Of a stretch of 20,596 nt of DNA, positions 14,771-20,596 are shown in pieces. The notes under the pieces were generated by a model. That model saw only the letters and a program-made list of their open reading frames with translations. It ran no database searches and was not told the DNA's origin. The stretch comes from an uncultured Prevotella sp. (GTDB taxonomy: Bacteria > Bacteroidota > Bacteroidia > Bacteroidales > Bacteroidaceae), in assembly GCA_900541575.1 (NCBI GenBank), contig UQKO01000049.1, forward strand, positions 1 to 20,596. Direction: 5' to 3'. Position 1 is the first letter of the stretch, and the number at the start of each line of letters is the position of its first letter. A program made the position numbers and the translations under genes.

Positions 14771-15334
14771 TCACTTTATTTGTGCCCTGATCCGGCTCAG
14801 ACTTGCCTGTGTTATGCCTAAATAGGTAGCAATGTTTCCCAACGGCAACCGTTGCAACAAATCGGGTTCTTTCTCTAACAACTCTTTGTACCGTTCCGAA
14901 GCAATGGCGGACAACATGGAAATCAGCCGTTCCTCGGTGGCAAGCAATTCCATCTCCGCATAACGCCGTCCCCAATTGGCAATATGTAAGTCTTCCGAAA
15001 ACAATTCTTCCAGCTTTTTCCTCTCCAATATGTATAAGACTGAATCTTCCATCAGCTCCATCGTCTCATATCCCGGCTCATTGTTTACGTATCCTTTCAT
15101 GGAAACAAGAGTCGCCCCTTCCTTGCCAACCCAAAAGGTAATTTCTTTCCCGTCCACCGAAGTATAGGCGCGGACAATGCCTTTCTTGATGAAAAAGATA
15201 TCCTTTTCTATCTTGCCGCTTTCCAACACGCGGAATCCTTTGGGGTACGAAACCTCAGTTAGGCATTGCCGCAATCTATCCAAAGACGCATCCGGCATGG
15301 CATATCTTTGATTGATGATTTCCTTTATATTCAT
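14771..15334 (-). CDS. Crp/Fnr-family transcriptional regulator
   Basis: This 187-aa regulator has an N-terminal cyclic-nucleotide-binding-type beta-barrel. About residues 25-110 include YPKGFRVLESGKIEKDIFFIKKGIVRAYTSVDGKEITFWV and GYETMELMEDSVLYIL. A C-terminal helix-turn-helix, LPLGNIATYLGITQASLSRIR, lies at about 163-183. The size matches the short Crp/Fnr regulators common in Bacteroidetes. No Fnr-type Cys cluster is seen. It diverges from the SMR-MFS genes across 160 bp holding two palindromic direct repeats, so it most likely controls the exporters and perhaps itself. Inducer unknown. Confidence 0.88.
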   Translation of the reverse strand: MNIKEIINQRYAMPDASLDRLRQCLTEVSYPKGFRVLESGKIEKDIFFIKKGIVRAYTSVDGKEITFWVGKEGATLVSMKGYVNNEPGYETMELMEDSVLYILERKKLEELFSEDLHIANWGRRYAEMELLATEERLISMLSAIASERYKELLEKEPDLLQRLPLGNIATYLGITQASLSRIRAQIK

Positions 15335-15357
15335 AACTCATTGTTGTATTCGGTGTG

Positions 15358-15365
15358 CAAAATTA
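15358..15365 (-). promoter_or_regulatory. Possible -7 box of the regulator gene
   Basis: TAATTTTG on the minus strand fits TAnnTTTG, 23 bp before the regulator ATG. The nearest TTTG is only 9 bp further upstream, and nothing good lies at 19-21 bp, so the call is tentative. Confidence 0.4.
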
Positions 15366-15400
15366 TAAAATAGCACAAAGACACGGGAATGAACGGCTGT

Positions 15401-15441
15401 TTTTTGCCAAATGCAAAATCAGTTTTTACCAAATGCAAAAA
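15401..15441. promoter_or_regulatory. Two direct-repeat palindromes, probable regulator operator
   Basis: TTTTTGCCAAATGCAAAA (15401-15418) recurs as TTTTTACCAAATGCAAAA (15423-15440) with one difference; the starts are 22 bp apart, about two helical turns. The first copy is a perfect palindrome with arms TTTTGC/GCAAAA around CAAAT, and the second has one arm mismatch. They sit between divergent genes, upstream of the exporter -7 box, which suggests cooperative dimer binding by the adjacent Crp/Fnr protein. Confidence 0.65.
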
Positions 15442-15461
15442 GCCATTAGAGGTTACTTGCC

Positions 15462-15469
15462 TACTTTTG
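15462..15469 (+). promoter_or_regulatory. -7 box of the SMR-MFS operon
   Basis: TACTTTTG fits TAnnTTTG and lies 25 bp before the SMR ATG. No TTTG stands at the usual distance. The second palindrome ends about 20 bp upstream, where -33 contacts would be, consistent with activator dependence or repression at this site. Confidence 0.55.
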
Positions 15470-15494
15470 CACCTGAATTTAATAAATCATAGGT

Positions 15495-15821
15495 ATGAAT
15501 TGGATAATCTTATTATTGGCAGGATTGTTTGAGGTGAGCCTTACATTCTGCTTGGGTAAAACGAGAGCAGCGTCAGGACTTGCTTTTTATCTGTGGGGTA
15601 GCGGCTTCTTGGCTTCCACGGTATTGAGCATGACCCTGCTTGCCAAGGCTGTTCAGACTTTGCCTTTGGGAACGGCATACGCCATTTGGACGGGTATCGG
15701 GGCGGTCGGCACAGTCTTGATAGGAATATTCGTCTTCAAGGAGCCAGCCACTCCCATCCGTCTTTTCTTCCTGTTCACGCTCATTGCTTCCCTGATAGGA
15801 TTGAAAATCGTGTCATACTGA
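15495..15821 (+). CDS. SMR-family small multidrug/guanidinium exporter (SugE/Gdx-like)
   Basis: This 108-aa protein with four hydrophobic helices is of the small multidrug resistance family, which works as an antiparallel dimer exchanging protons for cations at the inner membrane. The essential Glu is E13 in LLLAGLFEV. The LPLGTAYAIWTGIGAVGT segment (about 56-73) is the SugE/Gdx form rather than the EmrE form. Residues matching Gdx Ser42, Tyr59 and Trp62 are present at 45, 62 and 65, but the Gdx Trp16 is Leu here. That departure may change substrate choice. Its stop codon overlaps the Shine-Dalgarno of the next gene. Confidence 0.9.
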   Translation: MNWIILLLAGLFEVSLTFCLGKTRAASGLAFYLWGSGFLASTVLSMTLLAKAVQTLPLGTAYAIWTGIGAVGTVLIGIFVFKEPATPIRLFFLFTLIASLIGLKIVSY

Positions 15822-15828
15822 AAGGAGG
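15821..15828 (+). promoter_or_regulatory. Strong Shine-Dalgarno site of the MFS gene
   Basis: AAAGGAGG ends 6 nt before the ATG at 15835, and its first base is the last base of the SMR stop codon. A near-perfect anti-SD match is uncommon in Bacteroidetes, where most genes in this window have none. It suggests coupled translation of the two exporters. Confidence 0.7.
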
Positions 15829-15834
15829 CGGAAG

Positions 15835-17034
15835 ATGAAGTATGAATTGAGGGAGAACCAAGGCATTCCGGCGCCTCTGCTGGCGCTGATGACAGTCGCT
15901 ACCGGGCTTTCCGTTGCCAACTGCTATTATAACCAGCCTCTGTTGGGCAGCATGGCTAAGGATTTTGCTGTTAGCGACTTTTCCGCCAGCATGGTGGCGA
16001 CATTGACCCAGATAGGCTATGTGGCAGGGCTTGTATTTGTCATTCCACTTGGCGACCTGGTTTCACGAAAGAGACTGATATTGACCAATTACATCGTTTC
16101 TTCGTGTGCCTTGCTTGCAATAGCACTCGCCCCGAACATCTATTGGGTGTGGGGCGCATCCTTGCTTGCCGGGGCATCTTCGGTCATGCCGCAGTTCTTC
16201 ATTCCGTTGGTGTCGTATAATTCAGCTCCGGACCACAAGGTGCGCAACGTGGGGATTATACAGTCCTGTTTGCTCATAGGCATTCTTGGGTCACGAGTAT
16301 TCAGTGGCTTTCTCGCCGATATATGGGGATGGCGTTCTGTCTATTTTGTGGCTTGCGTGTTTATGCTCGGGTGTTTTCTGATGATTCACAAAATGCTGCC
16401 CGTGTTGCCTGCACGTTCACAAGAAAGTTATGCAGGGCTGATGAAATCCTTGTTGCGTCTGCTTTTCAAATACCCGTACTTGCGTATCGCGTCGTTGAGG
16501 GCGGCATTGGCTTATGGCTCGTTCTTTGCCTTGTGGAGTTGCCTTGCCTTCCGAATGAAGCAAGAGCCTTTCTTTGCAAGCGACGATATTATCGGAGCAC
16601 TCGGTTTGTGTGGATTGGCAGGTGCATCTACGGTGGTTTTCATCAGCGGATATATCCAAAAGTATGGCGCAAGATTCTTCTCCATTGTCGGAGGATGCGT
16701 CATCTTGTTTGCATGGTTGTTGGCATTTTGGGGAAATGACAGTTACTTGTGGATGATAATCGCCATTCTCTTGATTGATGCTGGAATGCAAAGCATCCAT
16801 CTGTCAAATCAGACCAGCGTGGTCGTTCTTGACGCATCCGCCATCAACCGGGTCAATACTGTTTATATGACCATTTACTTCTTAGGAGGTTCTGCCGGTA
16901 CATTTGTTTCAGGTCTATTCTGGCAACATTATGGATGGATGGGTGTGGTAGGGGTAGGAGTTGCCTTTACCGCAGCTTCCTTGCTTGCTAATTGCCTTAA
17001 ATTAGCAGACAAAGTCTTTCCGTATATTCTTTAG
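15835..17034 (+). CDS. Major facilitator superfamily transporter
   Basis: This 399-aa membrane protein has about 12 hydrophobic helices and the MFS hallmark after TM2, GDLVSRKRLILTN (about residues 73-85), a form of the GxLxDRxGRR loop. The N-terminal segment VATGLSVANCYYNQPLLGSMAKDF resembles the drug-efflux branch whose first helix carries YYNQPLL. The length is typical. It follows the SMR gene by 13 bp with a strong SD, so the two are one operon under the divergent Crp/Fnr protein. A drug or metabolite exporter is the reasonable call. The substrate cannot be told from the sequence. Confidence 0.9.
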   Translation: MKYELRENQGIPAPLLALMTVATGLSVANCYYNQPLLGSMAKDFAVSDFSASMVATLTQIGYVAGLVFVIPLGDLVSRKRLILTNYIVSSCALLAIALAPNIYWVWGASLLAGASSVMPQFFIPLVSYNSAPDHKVRNVGIIQSCLLIGILGSRVFSGFLADIWGWRSVYFVACVFMLGCFLMIHKMLPVLPARSQESYAGLMKSLLRLLFKYPYLRIASLRAALAYGSFFALWSCLAFRMKQEPFFASDDIIGALGLCGLAGASTVVFISGYIQKYGARFFSIVGGCVILFAWLLAFWGNDSYLWMIIAILLIDAGMQSIHLSNQTSVVVLDASAINRVNTVYMTIYFLGGSAGTFVSGLFWQHYGWMGVVGVGVAFTAASLLANCLKLADKVFPYIL

Positions 17035-17048
17035 CCTGAATTATTTAT

Positions 17049-17080
17049 AATACAATAAAAAAAGAACGTTTTTTTGTATA
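17049..17080. repeat. AT-rich inverted repeat after the exporter operon
   Basis: ATACAATAAAAAAA and TTTTTTTGTAT pair around a GAACG loop with one bulged base. It may act as a weak terminator for the exporter operon; the A-T stem makes this uncertain. Confidence 0.35.
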
Positions 17081-17138
17081 TGTGCAAAAAATGTATTACC
17101 TTTAATGTGTTAGAATCAAGTTAATACAAACGTTTCCC

Positions 17139-17544
17139 ATGTGCAAAATTAATAAAAACGTCAAATATCAACAGCCAGTTGGAATTATTTGAGTTCCCTG
17201 ACCTCAAAAAGCCGATAGAAGTATCATTTACGGCTCCGGATCTGTCCTCTTTCGGTGGTTTGCATCTTCTTCATGGTGTAAACTTGCGCCAAGGTTTTCT
17301 CACGCGTCTGGCATCGCACATCATGGAATGGCGGAATAAAGACCTCATTGTACATAGTCTGGAGGAAATGTTGATCCGGTGTGTGTTCCAGATAGCGGCA
17401 GGGTATGAGGATGCGGATGACTGCGATACACTCCGTCACGACAGCATGCTGAAAATGTGCACCGGCCTTCTTCCCAATGACGGTGACCTGTGTTCGCAGC
17501 CTACGATGACGCGTCTGGAAAACTATGTGTCCCGTTTCCTCTGA
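17139..17544 (+). pseudogene. IS1380-type transposase N-terminal fragment, frameshifted
   Basis: About 130 codons resemble the start of IS1380-family transposases: PIEVSFTAPDLSSFGGLHLL, then HSLEEMLIRCVFQIAAGYEDADDCDTLRHDSMLKMCTG, then SQPTMTRLENYVSR. The natural start is probably the ATG at 17139 (MCKINKNVKYQQPVGII). That frame stops at 17190-17192 because one extra T lies in the run 17188-17190; removing it joins the frame to EFPDLKKPIEV. The 3' end is cut after NYVSR near 17535, about 25 bp before the right terminus of the element. The catalytic domain is missing, so it is inactive. Confidence 0.85.
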
Positions 17545-17562
17545 GTTCTTTGCAAGTGCCCC
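17544..17562 (-). repeat. Right terminal inverted repeat
   Basis: On the minus strand this reads GGGGCACTTGCAAAGAACT and matches the left terminus at 16 of 19 positions. Confidence 0.8.
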
Positions 17563-17570
17563 ATAAAACT
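17563..17570 (+). repeat. Right target-site duplication
   Basis: ATAAAACT, identical to 14428-14435, lies 1 bp from the sigma-factor stop codon (17572-17574). Confidence 0.85.
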
Positions 17571-17571
17571 G

Positions 17572-18432
17572 CTACAAATACTCCTTCAGCACACTGCCAA
17601 TCTTTGCGTGGCGGAGCACAGAAAGTCCTTTTTCTTTGATTTGGCGTACGCGTTCACGGCTAAGGTCTAGTTTGGTTCCAATTTCGTCGAGGCTCAATGC
17701 AGGTGTGCCAATGCCAAAGAACATGCGAAGAATTTCGGCTTCGCGCTGTGGAAGCGAACTCAAGGCTCTAGCAACTTCTTCTTTTAAAGATTCAGAAACA
17801 AGTCCGGAATCAGTTTCTTCTGTAGAGTCGTTATTGGTGAGTAAATCGAGCAAACAGCTATCTTCATCCTCCACAAGGGGAGCGTCCATCGAAATGTGTT
17901 TGCCTGCAGAGATTAAGGCACTATTTACCTTCTCTGGCTCAAGATTAAGTGCTTCGGCAATTTCCTCGATAGACGGAGCACGCTCGTTGTCTTGCACAAA
18001 ATGATTGTAAAATCGATTTACTTTACTAACATAGCCCACCTGATTAGATGGTAGACGAACAATGCGGCTATTCTCTGCCAATGCTTGCAGAATGCTTTGG
18101 CGAATCCACCATACAGCGTAAGAGATAAATTTGAATCCGCGTGTTTCATCAAATCGCTGTGCAGCCGTGATAAGTCCTACGTTGCCTTCGTTGATGAGGT
18201 CAATAAGGCCCAAGCCTTGTCCTTGGTATTGTTTAGCCACAGACACTACAAATCGCAGATTAGCTTTCACAAGTCGTTCTAATGCGTCATGGTCGTTATG
18301 GTGAATCCTTCTAGCCAACTCTGTTTCCTCATCAGTCGAAATCATCTCTTCTCGGCCAATTTCTTGCAGATATCGCTCTAAAGCTTCGCTACTTCGGCTC
18401 GTTATTGTAACGTTGATTTTAAGTTGTCTCAT
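17572..18432 (-). CDS. rpoD: Primary-type RNA polymerase sigma-70 factor
   Basis: This short sigma-70 (about 286 aa) lacks region 1.1, as is normal for Bacteroidetes. Region 1.2 is SEALERYLQEIGREEMISTDEETELARRI. Region 2 is VKANLRFVVSVAKQYQGQGLGLIDLINEGNVGLITAAQRFDETRGFKFISYAVWWIRQSILQAL. Region 4.2 near residue 246 is LSLDEIGTKLDLSRERVRQIKEKGLSVLRH. Region 3 differs noticeably from the best-known Bacteroides RpoD as I recall it, so this could be a second RpoD-like paralogue. I chose the second of two adjacent ATGs (18432) because family members start MRQLKI. It has its own consensus promoter and is followed at once by the mobile element. Confidence 0.9.
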   Translation of the reverse strand: MRQLKINVTITSRSSEALERYLQEIGREEMISTDEETELARRIHHNDHDALERLVKANLRFVVSVAKQYQGQGLGLIDLINEGNVGLITAAQRFDETRGFKFISYAVWWIRQSILQALAENSRIVRLPSNQVGYVSKVNRFYNHFVQDNERAPSIEEIAEALNLEPEKVNSALISAGKHISMDAPLVEDEDSCLLDLLTNNDSTEETDSGLVSESLKEEVARALSSLPQREAEILRMFFGIGTPALSLDEIGTKLDLSRERVRQIKEKGLSVLRHAKIGSVLKEYL

Positions 18433-18515
18433 CATGACTGATAGGTGTGTTTGTGGATAGTATAAATTAGGGCTATTTTGTGTCGTTTAAACCACCCTAA
18501 GGTTGTTTTTTCGCC

Positions 18516-18546
18516 CAAAAATATGCTTTTATCATGGACTGACAAA
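18516..18546 (-). promoter_or_regulatory. Consensus promoter of the sigma-factor gene
   Basis: On the minus strand TTTG (18543-18546), 19 bp and TATTTTTG (18516-18523) match both consensus boxes exactly. This predicts a leader of roughly 75-80 nt. Confidence 0.8.
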
Positions 18547-18602
18547 GCATTTTGTGGAATAAATCCTTATATTCGCACACAAATTACGCAATAACGAAGA
18601 AT

Positions 18603-19946
18603 ATGGGTGATTATCTATATAAAATATGGGGTGCAGCGTTGGTTGTGCTGATTGTTTCTCTGTCGGCAAGCGCGCAGTCCTTAAATCGTCGTACGCAACA
18701 TGAAACGCATGTTGATAAATCGATTGAGCTGATAAACCATGCGAGTAAAAAACTCGACTCCTTAGCGCGCAAATATAGTGTGCGTCAAGGAATACATGAT
18801 TCTGTGCCTAATCCTTATTTGTTTGCCTTAATGGGACGTCCTGCTCTTTATCCGCAGATCACGAACCGGCTGTTTGCTCTCCCCGAGCGAAATACGCAGT
18901 CTGTGGATTCTGGCTATTTGTCTGCTCCCATATGTGAGGTGTTAGGATTGACTGACGCACTTCTTGTGAATGGTTGTTTGTATCATCCCTCAGAGGTGCT
19001 GAGTCTTGACGCTGTGAAGACTTCACGGTATACACCCTCCAAGGAGCTTCCTCCAATGCAAACTCTTACGCAGCGCTATGGCGATAGCAAACAGGAACAA
19101 GCAAACGTGAACATCCCAATGGAAGAAGATTTGGGAATCGTTGTAAGGCGGCCAAACTTTTGGACTTTCAAGACTAATTTCTCATTGCAGTTTACACAGA
19201 ACTATGTGAGTGATAATTGGTATAAGGGAGGAGAAAGTCATAACGCATTGCTCGCAGCTACAGTGATAGAAGCGAATTACAACAATCAACGTCGACTCAC
19301 GTTTGATAATAAATTGGAAATGAAACTAGGCTTTCAAACGTCGCACAACGACGAGAAACATAAATATAAAACTAATTCCGACTTACTCCGTTTGACAAAT
19401 AAATTAGGTTATAGAGCTGTGAAACATTGGTATTATACGGCTATGTTGCAGAGTTGGACGCAATTCTTTAAGGGCTACAAGGCAAACGATGAACGAGTAT
19501 ACTCAGACTTTATGTCGCCCTTTGAATCGTTGCTCTCGTTAGGTATGGATTATCAGCAAACTACGCGCAATAATCGCTTTAAAATCAATGCCACACTTTC
19601 GCCATTGGCTTTGAAACTGAAATATGTGGATCGTTCTTCGCTTGTAACCTCCTTCGGACTAGACGAAGGGAAGCATGCAAAATGGGAGTATGGTTCGAAT
19701 ATCACAATGAACTATAATTGGAACATTGTGAAAAATATTAGTTGGTCTGGACGTATCTATTTCTTTACTGATTATTCGTCTACGCAAATAGAGTGGGAAA
19801 ATACGTTCAATCTCGCAATCAATCGCTATCTTTCCACGAAACTCTTTCTCTATCCGCGTTTCGACGATAGTCGTACAAGAAAGAGTGATCAGTCGAATTT
19901 TGAATTTTATGAACTTCTTTCGCTTGGCCTAAACTTGAATTTCTAA
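18603..19946 (+). CDS. DUF3078 family outer-membrane protein
   Basis: This protein is about 447 aa from the ATG at 18603. An upstream TTG at 18552 stays in frame but would bury the signal peptide. The chosen start gives MGDYLYKIWGAALVVLIVSLSASAQS, a clear Sec signal peptide with probable cleavage after ASA near residue 23. A linker of about 170 residues follows. Next comes a run of alternating beta strands beginning NFSLQFTQNYVSDNWYKGGESHNALLAATVIEANYN and ending with an aromatic residue, GLNLNF, as in outer-membrane barrels. The pattern matches DUF3078. It is divergent from rpoD, with a TATATTCG box at 18568 as possible -7. Function unknown. Confidence 0.85.
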   Translation: MGDYLYKIWGAALVVLIVSLSASAQSLNRRTQHETHVDKSIELINHASKKLDSLARKYSVRQGIHDSVPNPYLFALMGRPALYPQITNRLFALPERNTQSVDSGYLSAPICEVLGLTDALLVNGCLYHPSEVLSLDAVKTSRYTPSKELPPMQTLTQRYGDSKQEQANVNIPMEEDLGIVVRRPNFWTFKTNFSLQFTQNYVSDNWYKGGESHNALLAATVIEANYNNQRRLTFDNKLEMKLGFQTSHNDEKHKYKTNSDLLRLTNKLGYRAVKHWYYTAMLQSWTQFFKGYKANDERVYSDFMSPFESLLSLGMDYQQTTRNNRFKINATLSPLALKLKYVDRSSLVTSFGLDEGKHAKWEYGSNITMNYNWNIVKNISWSGRIYFFTDYSSTQIEWENTFNLAINRYLSTKLFLYPRFDDSRTRKSDQSNFEFYELLSLGLNLNF

Positions 19947-20128
19947 TTATGGAAGAGGGAATGCGCGTTTGAGAAGTAATGTTCCTTAAATCCGCAAGTA
20001 GAGGCAATGATGCTTCTTAGTCTAGACGTTCCTATTCATTATATAAGGAGTGTGAGAATACTTCATAGCGTGAACTTTTCAAAGAATAGCTGATAAATGA
20101 TAGAATAACAAGAAAAAATCATTTTTAT

Positions 20129-20159
20129 TTTGTTTATATCAGAAAAAGCTATACCTTTG
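20129..20159 (+). promoter_or_regulatory. Promoter of the SRP RNA / tRNA-Thr unit
   Basis: TTTG (20129-20132), 19 bp and TACCTTTG (20152-20159) match both Bacteroidetes boxes exactly. The expected start is near 20166, about 40 nt before the SRP RNA hairpin; the leader holds the palindrome CTTGCATGCAAG. Confidence 0.85.
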
Positions 20160-20205
20160 CACTCGCAAAAAAGAAAGGCTTGCATGCAAGTTGAGTATTT
20201 TATAT

Positions 20206-20301
20206 GGGTAAGTGCTGTACGGCCAGCTCCCTTCGAATCCTCCAGGGCTTGACCGCAGCAAAGGTAGTTGGTTGTAGCGGCGCGATACAGTTAGCTTACC
20301 C
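20206..20301 (+). ncRNA. ffs: Signal recognition particle RNA (small bacterial, 4.5S-type)
   Basis: The 96-nt sequence folds into one long hairpin: GGGTAAG with CTTACCC at the base, CTGTA with TACAG, GGCCAGCT with AGTTGGTT (wobbles), then CCTT with AAGG. The tip holds the conserved SRP domain IV pattern CCTTCGAATCC, CCAGGGC and GCAGCAAAGGT, which binds Ffh. The apical 6 nt between AGGGC and GCAGCA are TTGACC, where the common pattern is CGGAAG, so the usual GGAA tetraloop is absent. SRP RNA with Ffh and FtsY targets membrane proteins co-translationally. It shares a promoter with the tRNA 4 nt downstream. Confidence 0.82.
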
Positions 20302-20305
20302 ACCC

Positions 20306-20379
20306 GCCTCTTTAGCTCAGTTGGCCAGAGCACGTGATTTGTAATCTCGGGGTCGTTGGTTCGAATCCGACAAGAGGCT
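20306..20379 (+). tRNA. tRNA-Thr (anticodon TGT)
   Basis: The acceptor arms GCCTCTT and AAGAGGC pair fully. TAGCTCAGTTGGCCAGAGC forms the D arm, the anticodon loop TTTGTAA gives TGT (reading ACA), and GTTGG-TTCGAAT-CCGAC is the T arm. The anticodon stem CGTGA/TCTCG has one T-T mismatch. CCA is not encoded. It begins 4 nt after the SRP RNA hairpin. Confidence 0.95.
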
Positions 20380-20416
20380 CACAAAAACTTGCACTATGCA
20401 GGACGTTAAGAATTTA

Positions 20417-20457
20417 AAGGTTATGTGATACACTAGGTATTGCGTAACCTTTTTTTT
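20417..20457 (+). terminator. Rho-independent terminator of the SRP RNA / tRNA unit
   Basis: AAGGTTATG pairs with CGTAACCTT (one G-T), with inner pairing ATAC/GTAT, followed by a run of T (20450-20457). It lies 38 nt after the tRNA. Confidence 0.85.
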
Positions 20458-20501
20458 GTGTACGCTTGGCATGAGTTTCATGGGGCAGCCGATATTTCGG
20501 A

Positions 20502-20569
20502 TCAGCGGATATTTCCGGTTGGTATGATGGTAAAAAGAGGCTTGCTCATATCATGCATATTGAGTAGCT
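20502..20569 (-). repeat. Dispersed repeat, copy B (inverted relative to copy A)
   Basis: It matches the complement of 72-138 with one substitution and one 1-base indel. It follows a partial extra copy of the core (CCGATATTTCGG near 20489-20500). An open plus-strand frame runs from 20527 to the window end, sharing the peptide LLISCILSS with the frame over copy A, but it cannot be judged. Confidence 0.85.
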
Positions 20570-20596
20570 ATTCTAAACATGAAGAACTTTATGTCT

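Larger units (their letters stand above)
14436..17562. mobile_element. ISL3-ended mobile element carrying regulator and exporter cargo
   Basis: This 3127-bp unit begins GGGGCACCTGCAAA and ends with the complement of GGGGCACTTGCAAA, a 14-bp terminal inverted repeat with one mismatch and weaker similarity beyond. It is flanked by the exact 8-bp repeat ATAAAACT. A C-terminal ISL3-like transposase fragment ends 22 bp inside the left terminus, as in an ordinary IS end. The interior holds a Crp/Fnr regulator, an SMR and an MFS transporter, and a broken IS1380-type transposase start. The coding cargo looks more GC-rich than the flanking AT-rich DNA. The ends are seen directly. Whether cargo moved with the ends or replaced the IS interior later is not decided by the sequence. 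Confidence 0.8.

Noticed and set aside
16323..16739. 138-aa plus-strand open frame inside the MFS gene
   Set aside because: Out-of-frame shadow; Cys- and Arg-rich composition is unlike a real protein, and the MFS frame has clear helices.
18552..18602. TTG start giving a 464-aa DUF3078 protein
   Set aside because: It places 17 polar residues before a clear signal peptide; the ATG at 18603 gives a normal secretion signal.

Overview
The window looks like a chromosomal segment of a Bacteroidales bacterium, most likely Prevotella or a close relative. Reasons: Bacteroidetes-type promoters (TTTG, 18-19 nt, TAnnTTTG), little Shine-Dalgarno use, the gene order DUF4290-murA-rimM-dxr-rseP, a short (287 aa) primary-type sigma factor, a DUF3078 outer-membrane protein and a stand-alone eukaryote-like AICAR transformylase. 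The assignment comes from sequence features only; no database was searched.

Layout. 1-1790 is an accessory patch: a truncated type III methyltransferase start fused to a dispersed repeat, a higBA-type toxin-antitoxin pair, and about 700 bp of non-coding repeat-rich DNA with two tandem palindromic units. 1738-3083 is an Nramp metal transporter (mntH) with its own promoter, ending at a strong hairpin shared with the converging operon. 3227-9974 is minus-strand housekeeping: tsaB, then DUF4290, murA, rimM, dxr, rseP and a small conserved-looking protein. This covers tRNA modification, peptidoglycan, ribosome maturation, isoprenoids and envelope proteolysis. 10485-11955 holds a small basic protein and the AICAR transformylase.

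12054-14136 is a tight minus-strand operon with a near-consensus promoter: a secreted small protein, an HPr-kinase-like P-loop protein, an S24/S26 Ser/His peptidase and a PqqD-like protein. This combination resembles parts of peptide (RiPP) maturation systems, but no precursor or radical enzyme is visible here.

14436-17562 is a 3.1-kb mobile element bounded by imperfect terminal inverted repeats and a perfect 8-bp target duplication (ATAAAACT). It keeps only the C-terminal part of an ISL3-like transposase, carries a Crp/Fnr regulator diverging from an SMR-MFS exporter pair, and contains a frameshifted IS1380-type transposase fragment. It landed 1 bp beyond the stop codon of the sigma-factor gene. 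Between the regulator and the exporters lie two palindromic 18-bp direct repeats spaced 22 bp, a probable operator.

17572-20457 holds rpoD, a divergent DUF3078 outer-membrane protein, and a small stable-RNA operon in which an SRP (4.5S-type) RNA is followed 4 nt later by tRNA-Thr(TGT), with a consensus promoter and a terminator. The window ends in a second, inverted copy of the repeat seen near position 100.
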